Shown here piece by piece: positions 21,330 to 31,384 of a stretch of 64,000 bases of DNA. The stretch comes from Pseudo-nitzschia pungens (Eukaryota > Bacillariophyta > Bacillariophyceae > Bacillariales > Bacillariaceae). Both the position numbers and the translations under genes were made by a program. Numbering within the stretch: the first letter of the stretch is position 1; each line of letters opens with the position of its first letter. The notes beneath the pieces were generated by a model that did no database searches, was not told the origin of the DNA, and saw nothing but the letters and a program-made list of their open reading frames with translations. The stretch covers positions 5,785,346 through 5,849,345 of the forward strand of contig CM074761.1 of assembly GCA_037355855.1 (NCBI GenBank), read 5' to 3'.

Positions 21330-22145
21330 GTACTACTCTTGCCCATGCATAGGATGAGAAATATTCACACTGGAATCACACAAATATTGGCCAGATTTGT
21401 TCAGGTATGTGATTTTACAGTATTTTGTAGTAAATTCTGCAGTACTGGGCCAAATATTAATTTTTAAGTGGTGACACCCATACCATTGGTGATTTTTGAA
21501 TACTTCTTTTTGCATACTCTTCCCCATGCACAGGATGAGAAATATTCACACTGAAATCACACAAATATTGGCCAGATTTGTTCAGGTATGTGATTTTACA
21601 GTATTTTCTAGTACATTCCGCAGTACTGGGCCAAATATTAATTTTTAAGTGGTGACATCCATATCATCCGTGATTTTTGAATACTTCTTTTTGAATAGTC
21701 TTGCCCATGCACAGGATGAGGAATATTCACACTGGAATCACACAAATATTGGCCAGATTTGTTCAGGTATGTGATTTTACAGTATTTTCTAGTACATTCC
21801 GCAGTACTGGGCCAAATATTAATTATTCAGTGGTGACATCCATATCATCCGTGATTTTTGAATACTTCTTTTTGAATAGTCTTGCCCATGCACAGGATGA
21901 GGAATATTCACACTGGAATCACACAAATATTGGCCAGATTCATTCAGATATTTGATTTTACAGTAGTTTCTAGTAAATGCTGCGGTACTGGGCCAAATAT
22001 TAATTATTCAGTGGTGACACCCAAATTATTGGTGGTTTTTGAATACTTCTTTTTGCATACTCTTCCCCATGCATAGGATGAGAAATATTCACACTGGAAT
22101 CACACAAAGATTGGCCAGATTCATTCAGATATGTGATTTGATGGT
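21330..22145 (+). repeat. About 181-bp satellite, 5 units
   Basis: Five tandem units of roughly 181 bp. They share the core tattcacactggaatcaca and agcagtactgggcc-type sequence with the 182-bp array inside the hAT transposon (31385–34250), in the same orientation but clearly diverged. ORFs of 64–84 codons here are repeat artefacts. Confidence 0.92.
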
Positions 22146-22477
22146 ATATTCACTGAGGTACTAGTACTATTCTTGCTGCTTGTAAGGGTAGTACAGTTAT
22201 ACACTGCTGGTATTATTATTATTTATGATTTGTGGTCTATATTTCTTCCTTGAGTTAGAAAACGAACATGCGAGAACCCGAAGGCCTTCAAACTTTCGTA
22301 TTCCTTGTCTATCCTCCTTGATTGTTGTACTGGTGGTACCGGGATACTACGAACCTGCGAGAACCCGAAGGCCTTGCCACTTTCGTATGCCTTGGTAGTA
22401 GTCGTACTACTAGTAGTAGTAGTATGCACTGCTGGTGGTGGTACTAGTACCGTGTCAGCCGGTCATTCTTGTTGTTC
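22146..22477. repeat. Local 45-bp duplication and TAG microsatellite
   Basis: A block with cgagaacccgaaggcctt and actttcgtat occurs at about 22270 and again at about 22352. A (TAG)n run follows at 22395–22425. No gene is visible. Confidence 0.7.
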
Positions 22478-23020
22478 TCACCAGATACAAGATGTCATCA
22501 CCCACGCCGCCCCAGCTCTGCCGCCGTGGTCAATCATTGCATACCAACATTCCAGGTTTTGTTGGTTGATTGATTGGTAGTGGACTCGCCCCGCATCCTT
22601 GATGAAAGCACTGTCATGATACCATAGAGGGTCGTTCCGACTCTCGATAGCAGTGTCCCAGTAATACCGGAACCCAATCCTGTTGCCATCTTGCACGGAA
22701 TTGTGAAAGAAAAAGCAAACCATGTCTAGTGGCTGGTCCTTTCTGCGGTAGACCGCGCTTGCAGTGACGACTCCGCCAGTGTCTTGTGTCAGAGTCACGG
22801 TGGTGGTGGAATTGGGTTGGAGAGTTCTGGGTAAATGGTCGACTGTCCCTTGCGCACAGTGTTTGTGCTGGAGGATAAACTCGGAATTGGTTCTGTTCAC
22901 AATCTTCATCCCGACCTTTTTGTTGTTGGACGGATACAACCCTGCGATTTCGGCACTTGTTTGCGAAGCGACAAGGCCAGCAAGCTGCTGATTTTTGGTT
23001 TGTACGGTAATGGAAGACAT
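22478..23020 (-). CDS. Small protein of unknown function
   Basis: 180 codons from a real ATG. There is no signal peptide or membrane segment. The N-terminus is polar and Gln-rich. The middle has alternating hydrophobic/polar strands (KVGMKIVNRT, TTTVTLTQDT, VTASAVYRRK) typical of an all-beta fold. The C-terminus is aromatic-rich with several Trp and Cys. I do not recognise the family with confidence. A beta-sandwich of a lectin-like or membrane-binding type is only a guess. Immediately upstream of the start is a (CTA)n run, here in the presumed 5' UTR. Codon use looks like a real gene and the frame is uninterrupted. Nothing in the neighbourhood suggests a pathway. Confidence 0.6.
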   Translation of the reverse strand: MSSITVQTKNQQLAGLVASQTSAEIAGLYPSNNKKVGMKIVNRTNSEFILQHKHCAQGTVDHLPRTLQPNSTTTVTLTQDTGGVVTASAVYRRKDQPLDMVCFFFHNSVQDGNRIGFRYYWDTAIESRNDPLWYHDSAFIKDAGRVHYQSINQQNLECWYAMIDHGGRAGAAWVMTSCIW

Positions 23021-23023
23021 CTC

Positions 23024-23057
<34 letters not shown>

Positions 23058-23415
23058 TTGCGAAGAGATTGCTGTTGTTTGCTTGCTTTTTTCGTTTTTG
23101 TGTGATGCGCAAATGATTTTTTATGAGACCATTACTCCCAGGAGAGTCAGTCCTCCGAGCTTACTGTATCTGCAGTGTCAACACGATGGTTGCCGTGAAA
23201 AAAAGTAGAGAAAGTCTACTACAAAATCATGATCACGATCAAGGACCAAAAACAAGAAGATTTGACACGAATACGAACACGAACACGATCACCGATTGAT
23301 TCATTCATTCGTTCACGTACGGTACCGAATCCATTCCCGTAAGAGGACGAATTTTGAGGTCGAGTGAGTCAGTCGTTTGGGAGAGTAGAAACGGAGCACG
23401 GAGTAAGATCTTAAT

Positions 23416-23449
<34 letters not shown>

Positions 23450-23454
23450 ACTTC
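23021..23454. other. Intergenic with (TAG)n and (AC)n microsatellites
   Basis: It holds (GTA)n at about 23023–23055 and (AC)n at about 23418–23448. The rest shows no gene. Confidence 0.7.
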
Positions 23455-23962
23455 CTACGTAATTCCTATCAGCTGATCCCCCCCTATTTTCAATCTCCTT
23501 TACTGGGGACTTCAGGGTAACCTTATTTTGACCTTCGTCTGGCGGTACATTTTTCTACTGGAGTCTACTTAATTTCCCGGAAAGAAACTCTGGTACTAAT
23601 TTTCTACACAAATTCATGTACAAGTTAGGCTACAACTCCTCCTGACCATGGTGATTGAATTGGAAGCAGTTGCAATAGACTTGTAGCCATACCACCTATG
23701 TCCATCCAACCCTTGTGCCCAGAGTTGGTTTATCTGGTGTTATCAAGTCAAGATTGGTTGAGTAGGAGCCAAAATGTAATTTTGAACAATATCATGTAGA
23801 ATTAGGCACTAGTACTGGAGAGATTTCTCCAGTAGTTTGGCTAGGAGCTGCTATGTAGAGCCGTGTAGAAAAATCTACCACGAGACGAAGGTCAAAATGC
23901 CCTAAAATCCCGAGTAAACAACATAGAACTCTTGGGGGGATCAGCTGATAGGAATTCCGTAA
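23455..23962. mobile_element. MITE with about 100-bp imperfect TIRs
   Basis: The left end reads aattcctatcagctgatccc and the right end is its inverse (gggggatcagctgatagg). Similarity continues inward through gaccttcgtct and gta-atttttctac on both arms. The interior is about 300 bp without an ORF. A miniature relative is at 19214–19288. Exact borders and the TSD are uncertain because the ends run into palindromic attcc/ggaat. Confidence 0.7.
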
Positions 23963-24293
23963 TAGGATCTATTTTTCTTCTTTTTTTGACACCAACACAC
24001 CACTGCTTAATGTTCCTGATTTGGACACGCTGTGTGCAATGGTTTTGCGGGATGAGATTCGGTATTAAAAAAATAATGCACGCAGGTCACTCCACTGTCT
24101 ACTGAGGGCTGCGATCGGAACTGCCCACTTGGTGGCGAAACCGAATCGAACACCGATTTCTGGGCCTCCTTCTCAAGTCCTGCAGATCAATCCTTGTCTC
24201 GCCTGGTCTGGTATCATCTGGTAGTATCGACTCTGGGGTCGTTGCTCGTCTCGTCTCGTCTCTTCTCGTCTCGAATGAATCAACCTTTGGTTC
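23963..24293. other. Intergenic, no gene seen
   Basis: No feature can be supported apart from short ctcgtctcgtctc repeats near 24245–24270. Confidence 0.4.
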
Positions 24294-25552
24294 TCACAAC
24301 AAAAGCAGAAGGCTTCCGGCAACCATGCACCCCACGCACCACCACAAAAGGTTTCTCGCGGAGAAGACGGTGGCGGCCGCCGCCAACCCGGGACGGGAGC
24401 GACCGTTCGAGACCGGGAGCGAGAGCGAGATGCCCGAAGTCTGGAGGGAACGACGAAACCTTCCTTCGTTTCGCATTCGCATTCGCATCCGCAGCTCGCG
24501 CCGCTCGATTCCGAACTTGGCCCTGGTTTCGTCGTCCGCGAGCGAGAGCCAGTCGAATTTGATGTGGCCGGAGCCGTAGATATAACCCGGCATTAGGTAA
24601 AACTCAGTTTGCAACATCGTGCTGAACACGCAGAAGTCTTCTCGGATGCATTCGTACGCCGTCAGTCCGTCTCCGGAGGCAACCCCGTCCTTCACCGAGT
24701 ATTGTTTGGTGCTCACGAACTCGCTTCCGATGTAGCGCTCACGGATCCAAAGAAATTCTTCGATGCCTTTCAGATACAGACCTGTCGGTTTGCAACAACG
24801 TCACGGGCAAGGTGCGCTCGTGAGGAAGAGAGGGTTGGTGACGACCTCACAGCGGAACAACCGCGTAATGTTTCACGCTTACCTTGTTCGATAGCTATGG
24901 GGTTGAGTTCGGCACAGACGCAGATAACTTCTCCGGGGTTGAAACCTCCCTCTGGTACCTCGGTCCTTTCGTATGTGATCGGATCACATAAGTATCCATC
25001 GGCGTCGAACCCTTCCCTCTCTGTCAGATTGCCTCGGTCTCCCTCTACCTCACTCTCTTTCGGTGCAACAGAGAAACCCATAAGTGCATTTGCTTTCAAG
25101 TTGAAATCTACGATGAGAATGGTTTCCAGTTCGTTGATCAAAATCGCTCCACCGTCGCTTTCTGGTCCGGTCCAAAGCATATAGTGGAGGCAGAACGTCA
25201 TGTTGGCTGTAAAATCTACAAAGTCATAGCGAGTGACACTTGGATTCTTGCTCAGGATTCTAGGATCTATCCGGAAAGCGTGTGCGCCTTGATGGTTCAA
25301 TGATTCGGAAAGGATGCCCTCGGTGAGACGGGGATATTCGCAGCTCTCGGTAAATATTTCGGCTCTGATGTTATCGTGGGTAATCGATTCGCTAACGCCA
25401 TAGTCCATTACGATGGTATTGTTCTCGCTGATGAGGGAGACGTGTGGCAGTTCTATCTTCCAGTGTTCGTAGAGACCAGAACCAGCCGCTGTTGTTCCGA
25501 TGGATATAGCAAATCCGATGGATAAAACAACAAAAGAAAAGAATTGCTTCAT
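24294..25552 (-). CDS. Secreted or membrane-anchored protein, two exons, unknown function
   Basis: Minus strand. Exon 1 is 24883–25552, the intron 24782–24882 (101 bp; GTAAGC...ACAG) and exon 2 is 24294–24781. Splicing gives about 385 residues in one frame. I chose the ATG at 25552 because it begins a clear signal peptide (MKQFFSFVVLSIGFAISIG). The body is acidic with paired cysteines (TESCEYP, DGYLCDP, EVICVCAE, ECIREDFCVF) and putative N-glycosylation sites (NNT, NMT, NLT). A C-terminal hydrophobic segment (LLWWCVGCMVAGSLLLLL) ends the protein, suggesting a membrane or GPI-type anchor. I do not recognise the domain. It may be a lineage-specific cell-surface protein. The intron was deduced from the stop-free join and canonical borders. 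Confidence 0.7.
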
Positions 25553-26755
25553 GGTTGCGCACGAGTCAAGTATATTATTATTTGTGATTCGAAACATCGA
25601 AAGTTAGAGCATAGAAGATTTCGTCGGCTATGCTTTTCAGTACCGTGCAGCAGGCAATGAAAAATTCCACTAACCGAGATACAACTACTTGAAGAGACCT
25701 GTAAATCTCTTGATATTATTATTATTATTATTTGAGATGGGAACCGGAAAAGGTGAATAGACATCGCTCTGAAACAGATAGGATTGATTGCCTTTTCGTT
25801 TTTCATTACCTCTCCCCACTTTTTTCAATTATTTAAGGATAATACAGAGGTTATGACGAAGCATTAATTGCAAAATGATCTCTAGATAGAAATGTTATAT
25901 CATAACAAAGAATTGTAGACTACGTATTCTTTCTAAATAATTGTATTGTATCTGAAAATAAAGAATAAGATCAGTGAAGACAAGAATTGGTTTTCGATCT
26001 TCTTATTTAACTTACACCTACAGTAAGGTTACCATACTTAACATTCTAATTTGCGAAAAACAATGAACATAATATTCCTAACCTTACTGATAATTTTAAA
26101 TTTCATGCTTTACAAGTACGTACGGTAGTAATTTAATTACCGAACTTCGTTTGCGTAATTTGATGCATTTCGAAAATAAATAAATGAAAACGTTCAATCG
26201 ATAAATAAGAAATAGTGGTATTCTTGTATTCAATACTGTGTTAATTAAGCCTAATCGGAAATTGCATTGCAATTATCTCATGTCTTTCGATAATAGTTGC
26301 AATTGAACGTATACTTAGGCACACCCTACCGTATGTAAAAATTAAAAAAAAAACGAAAATAATGATGGATTCTCATTGGCTAATATCTTCAAAACTTTAA
26401 CCCTTTTCTAAAAAAAGGCGAGGAAAAAGGAATCTCACATCTCACGCAATTGTGTGTTTCCCGAAACGGTACGGTATTATTAATACGAAGAAGTAATCTT
26501 ACTACTACGTACTACGTATTTATTTAGGCACACACTACCGGTAATTATTCCGTCAATGCAACAGTGTTGTACGCGTTGCATTCCCGTGCAACAGTGTACC
26601 AGGAATTTTCCATTACGTACGAAGTATTTACTATTTACTGTACCAGGTACTCTTACTTCGTTATTCGTTATTCACCAATAGGATCGTTGATCACGATAAC
26701 AATTTTTTTAATCAAACGAGTCTTCACTAGTAAAAAAGTATGCCAAGAATCTAAG
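25553..26755. other. AT-rich intergenic region
   Basis: About 1.2 kb with no supportable gene. It contains several ggtaag/ttaccg motif clusters and an (ATT)n run near 25713. Short ORFs here have no coding character. Confidence 0.55.
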
Positions 26756-26779
26756 GTAAAATCTAGCGATTGGGCACGC

Positions 26780-26996
26780 TTTGTTATTTTTAAGGCAAAG
26801 CAAATTTTGCTATTTTTTGCATTTGCTTTTCAACGAGCAAAGCCAAATTTTGCAAAGCAAAGTCAAATAGGGGATACCCCCCAAATGGGGAGCGCAGCTC
26901 CCCAAACCCCCCAAGAATGGGGGGAAAGGGGGGTTGATGGCGCCGCAGGCGAAAAATTTTTTGGAAATTTTTTTTGGGAATTATTTGCTAGTACTA
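26780..26996. other. hAT left subterminal region
   Basis: Repeats of aaagcaaattttgc and a G/C-homopolymer-rich segment (ggggatacccccc, ggggagcgcagctcccc). No gene. Confidence 0.6.
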
Positions 26997-26999
26997 GTA

Positions 27000-28840
27000 G
27001 GACTCACCCCCGACACTGTAACTTTCATTCTAGAAGGAGTTAGAACTTCGTTCAAAGCACATTCTCCATCTACTGGCATCAGAGGAGCTATTTGCGGCCT
27101 GTTTCGATTCTGGGAAGCAGCTGTACAGCCGGCGCCGGCATTACAAGCAAAAGCAACACCCACTAGTACTACTACTATTAGTCCAAAATCATTGGACATA
27201 ACCCAACTCATCCCCGACAGTGTAACTTTCCTTCTAGAAGGAGTTAGAAGTTGGTTCAAAGCACATTCTCCATCTACTGACATCAGAGGAGAGATTCGCG
27301 GCCTGTTTCGATTCTGGGGAGCAGCTGTATAGCCGGCGCCGGCGTCACAAGCGAAAGCGACACCCACTAGTAGTCCAAAATCATTGGACATAACCCAACT
27401 CATCCCCGACAATGTAACTTTCCTTCTAGAAGGAGTTAGAAGTTGGTTCAAAGCACATTCTCCATCTACTGGCATCAGAGGAGAGATTCGCGGCCTGTTT
27501 CGATTCTGGGGAGCAGCTGTACAGCCGGCGCCGGCGTCACAAGCGAAAGCGACACCCACTAGTAGTCCAAAATCATTGGACATAACCCAACTCATCCCCG
27601 ACAATGTAACTTTCCTTCTAGAAGGAGTTAGAAGTTGGTTCAAAGCACATTCTCCATCTACTGGCATCAGAGGAGAGATTCGCGGCCTGTTTCGATTCTG
27701 GGAAGCAGCTGTACAGCCGGCGCCGGCGTCACAAGCGAAACCAAGCAACCACTCAAAATCATTCTTGGACATAACCCAACTCATCCCCGACAGTGTAACT
27801 TTCCTTCTAGAAGGAGTTAGAAGTTGGTTCAAAGCACATTCTCCATCTACTGGCATCAGAGGAGAGATTCGCGGCCTGTTTCGATTCTGGGGAGCAGCTG
27901 TACAGCCGGCGCCGGCGTCACAAGCGAAACCAAGCAACCACTCAAAATCATTCTTGGACATAACCCAACTCATCCCCGACAATGTAACTTTCCTTCTAGA
28001 AGGAGTTAGAAGTTGGTTCAAAGCACATTCTCCATCTACTGGCATCAGAGGAGAGATTCGCGGCCTGTTTCGATTCTGGGGAGCAGCTGTACAGCCGGCG
28101 CCGGCGTCACAAGCGAAACCAAGCAACCACTCAAAATCATTCTTGGACATAACCCAACTCATCCCCGACAATGTAACTTTCCTTCTAGAAGGAGTTAGAA
28201 GTTGGTTCAAAGCACATTCTCCATCTACTGGCATCAGAGGAGAGATTCGCGGCCTGTTTCGATTCTAAGGAGCGGGATTGTGGCTGCCGCCGGTGTCACA
28301 AGCGAATCCAAGCAACCACTCCGAAATCCGTGGACAGAATCTAATTCGCTGGTGACACTGTAACTTTCCTTCTAGAAGGAGTTAGAAGTTGGTTCAAAGC
28401 ACATTCTCCATCTACTGGCATCAGAGGAGAGATTCGCGGCCTGTTTCGATTCTAAGGAGCGGGATTGTGGCTGCCGCCGGTGTCACAAGCGAATCCAAGC
28501 AACCACTCCGAAATCCGTGGACAGAATCTAATTCGCTGGTGACACTGTAACTTTCCTTCTAGAAGGAGTTAGAAGTTGGTTCAAAGCACATTCTCCATCT
28601 ACTGACATCAGAGGAGCCATTCGCGGCCTGTTTCGATTCTAAGGAGCGGGATTGTGGCTGCCGCCGGTGTCACAAGCGAATCCAAGCAACCACTCCGAAA
28701 TCCGTGGACAGAATCTAATTCGCTGGTGACACTGTAACTTTCCTTCTAGAAGGAGTTACAAGTTGGTTCAAAGCACATTCTCCATCTACTGACATCAGAG
28801 GAGCCATTCGCGGCCTGTTTCGATTCTAAGGAGTGGGAGT
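27000..28840. repeat. hAT left array: 10 units of 187–205 bp
   Basis: Ten copies, counted by TCTAGA at 27028, 27233, 27425, 27617, 27806, 27995, 28184, 28371, 28558 and 28745. The middle units are exactly 189 bp (63 codons), so long ORFs are open on both strands. These are repeat artefacts unless shown otherwise. Each unit carries the perfect palindrome CCTTCTAGAAGG, and most carry GCCGGCGCCGGC. The last three units have a different second half (aaggagcgggattgtggctg) that matches the end of the transposase gene, so the array probably grew from that 3' end. Confidence 0.95.
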
Positions 28841-31210
28841 GTGGCCGGTGCCAGCATCTTCATTCCCGTCCATGTATGTGTCTGATATTTCATCATAGCC
28901 ATACTTTGCTTTTATTTCATCATAGTAATCCAAATTGGAACCAACAAAAACCAACGTGCCTGCTGTTCTAGTATCCAGACGATTACGGTCTGCTGTGATG
29001 ATTCTTCTGGCTTTGCTAAAGATTCTTTCACTTGAAGCTGATGTTGCTTGAATTGCCAGGTATTGTTTTGCCAGACCTGCAATGATGGGGAACAAATATT
29101 CATTCTTCTTCCACCATTCCAATGGATTATTGTAATCCCCAGTTTCTTTCCGAATATTTTGCCCAGCTGCTCTCCTATATTGGTTTAGTTCATATTTGCA
29201 AGCTTCATCAACCATCACATGGCTATCATGATCTTCGTCTACACCAACCATTTGACGTTCAGTATTGCGATCGTACATATCCAAGAATGTGTCATTGTCA
29301 AACCATGCATTATTTGTTGGTTGGGATTCTTTTTCAACTTGGTTATTGTTGACAACCCTGTCATCTTTGCTGCCTTCTTCTCTTGATTTTGCATCTATCA
29401 TCAACTCCAATAAGCGCCTCCAGACGGTATCCTTTTCAGTATCCGACTTGATGCACGCAAGAGTTTTGAAACGTGGATCCAATGCCATGGCAATGACAAA
29501 ACAATAATGAATGCCCACTTGCCTATTCATTCTGCCACGAACAACAGTCTCGTTGAACATGGGATCTGTTTTCTTATTCCACCTTGATTCAAAGTCATTC
29601 TTCAATACCATTGCCATTTTTTGAACTGCCGGTGGTTGAGTAGCAGCAAGTCCATTTTCAATACCCAAACGTATTCTTTCAATTACTAGTGGTACCCATG
29701 ATGATGTCACATATTTTTCTCCCTCAAGCATTTTCATTCCCTCGTGGATTGGCTTCAATACAGCAGCAATGCTTTCAAGTGTATCCCATTGCACATCTGT
29801 GAGTTCGTGATCGCATTTCATAGAATAGTCCTGATTGTAGCATTCTTGAAGAGCCTCTTTCAATTCCAGTAGACGCTCAATCATTGCATATGTTGACCAC
29901 CACCTGGTTGCAACATCTTGGAATAGCAACAGAGATTTCTTGCTATCGTTTGTGGAATTGGGTATTTCCTCTGTTGGTGTTCTCTCCCCTGCACGTCTCA
30001 ACTTGATTACATGCTGTGCCAGTTTCAAGCTAGATGTTGCCTGTGTTGATTTGTTAAAGTGCAGTACAATTCTCCTTGCCAGCTTCACACATGCTGAAGG
30101 ATGAGTCAGGTCAGGTCCAGTAGCACCATCATATTGAAAGGTTGAATCATCGTATAACTTTCTGCATGTCAAATGAATGGAGTGATCAGTGCAGTATGGA
30201 TGCATAATACCCCTCTGCTCTAGCATCATTCCAAATCTATTCATATTTCCAGTTGTGTCAGAGGTACATGAAAATATTTTAGCGTCGACGGCAATCTTTT
30301 CTGTAACATCAGAGAAAAATTTCTTAGCAACTGACTCAGCATTTGAAGTCCCTTCGTGTAAAAAAAGTCCCAATGGTAAGGCATTCATCTTCCAATCATT
30401 AATCCATGTACAGTGCATTCCAACATAATTATCGTGGCCCTTTTGGGGAGTCCAGTGGTCAAGCGTTGTAGAAATCCAACACCCCTGCATATCCTTCACC
30501 TGTAACTCCCGTATCTTTGCTTCCAGGAAATGAAGATCTTTCTTTAGTGCTTTGTCATCAAAATGATCTGGTGTTGCTGGGCAGTATGATTCTATCATGG
30601 CTCGGAATCTTGGATCTTTGACAACACTCAGTGGTTGGTTGTTACTGGCAATCCATTTCGTAACTTGACGTTGGCGATGTCGCTTGATGGCTTCACGTGA
30701 CTCCTTCTTTCGTCCATACTTTGCAACCCCAGCTTTAAGAACCAAACTTATGTCTTGCATTCCTCTGTCACCCCTTAGCTTCTGAGTATTGTTGCTACCA
30801 CTCATCTTTGCACTGTAGAAGTTGTCAAGGAACACTCCATGTGACTGCAAGTGACTTTTCAAGTTGCCATTTGTATAGTTCAGTGATCCGGTTAAAGCAT
30901 TTACCACACAATACTTTGTAATGAAACCACAGATATTGCAGCAGCACAGGTGTTTATTCCCCTTCAGCTTGGTTGGTATGTTGTGATGTGTTTCTGAACC
31001 TCTCTTCACAACATGAAAGTAATCCCAGTTTGCTGATGATGCAGTTCCTCCTCTAGATCCTAGAGCACACCATTGTGACACTTGAGGATGTGGAATATGT
31101 TGAGCATCCTTTGGGTCTATTATCTGCATTGTTTGGGCTGCGTTGGTTGTTGTAGTACCATTAGTAGTAGTACCTTTTGCTGGACTTTTTTTATTGCTCG
31201 AAGATGACAT
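28826..31210 (-). CDS. hAT-family transposase
   Basis: 794 codons from MSSSSNKKSPAKG, uninterrupted. It would cut and paste the surrounding element in the nucleus. A BED-type zinc finger lies at about residues 60–125 (aromatic WDYF, CNIC, then HLQSH). An RNase H-like DDE core follows: first Asp in TTLDHWT (about 255), second in CTSDTTGNM (about 318) and Glu-side motif ATRWWSTYAMIERLLEL (about 435). The C-terminal hAT dimerisation region is at about 690–760 (EWWKKNEYLFPII, then SASSERIFSKARRII). Length and order are typical of autonomous hAT transposases. The stop lies in sequence shared with the left repeat array. It is transcribed toward the left TIR. Confidence 0.95.
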   Translation of the reverse strand: MSSSSNKKSPAKGTTTNGTTTTNAAQTMQIIDPKDAQHIPHPQVSQWCALGSRGGTASSANWDYFHVVKRGSETHHNIPTKLKGNKHLCCCNICGFITKYCVVNALTGSLNYTNGNLKSHLQSHGVFLDNFYSAKMSGSNNTQKLRGDRGMQDISLVLKAGVAKYGRKKESREAIKRHRQRQVTKWIASNNQPLSVVKDPRFRAMIESYCPATPDHFDDKALKKDLHFLEAKIRELQVKDMQGCWISTTLDHWTPQKGHDNYVGMHCTWINDWKMNALPLGLFLHEGTSNAESVAKKFFSDVTEKIAVDAKIFSCTSDTTGNMNRFGMMLEQRGIMHPYCTDHSIHLTCRKLYDDSTFQYDGATGPDLTHPSACVKLARRIVLHFNKSTQATSSLKLAQHVIKLRRAGERTPTEEIPNSTNDSKKSLLLFQDVATRWWSTYAMIERLLELKEALQECYNQDYSMKCDHELTDVQWDTLESIAAVLKPIHEGMKMLEGEKYVTSSWVPLVIERIRLGIENGLAATQPPAVQKMAMVLKNDFESRWNKKTDPMFNETVVRGRMNRQVGIHYCFVIAMALDPRFKTLACIKSDTEKDTVWRRLLELMIDAKSREEGSKDDRVVNNNQVEKESQPTNNAWFDNDTFLDMYDRNTERQMVGVDEDHDSHVMVDEACKYELNQYRRAAGQNIRKETGDYNNPLEWWKKNEYLFPIIAGLAKQYLAIQATSASSERIFSKARRIITADRNRLDTRTAGTLVFVGSNLDYYDEIKAKYGYDEISDTYMDGNEDAGTGHTPTP

Positions 31211-31384
31211 ATTTTCCAGATATTATAGAACACACTCAATGTTGATTTCTGAGTCAGTACTCGCCACCTGCCCACTGTGATGAGATATAAATTGGTAGGG
31301 GTTCGATTCAGTATGTATACTGGCTTGCCCTAGCTTGGTTTGGCTTGAAATGAAGCAGAACAGCCGGCGAAAGCACAATCAGCA
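31211..31384. other. hAT transposase upstream region
   Basis: The presumed promoter/5' UTR of the transposase, between its start and the right satellite array. No element can be named with confidence. Confidence 0.4.

Noticed and set aside
26981..28234. 417-codon minus-strand ORF made of identical 63-residue repeats
   Set aside because: It arises because 189-bp tandem units are a multiple of three and lack stops on both strands. The opposite strand is equally open, so it is treated as repeat, not as a gene, pending expression data.
27384..28268. 294-codon plus-strand ORF in the same array
   Set aside because: Same reason as the opposite-strand ORF. No start context and no domain.
31280..31310. 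Possible tRNA T-arm (ggttcgattc) upstream of the hAT transposase
   Set aside because: No acceptor, D or anticodon arm can be folded around it.
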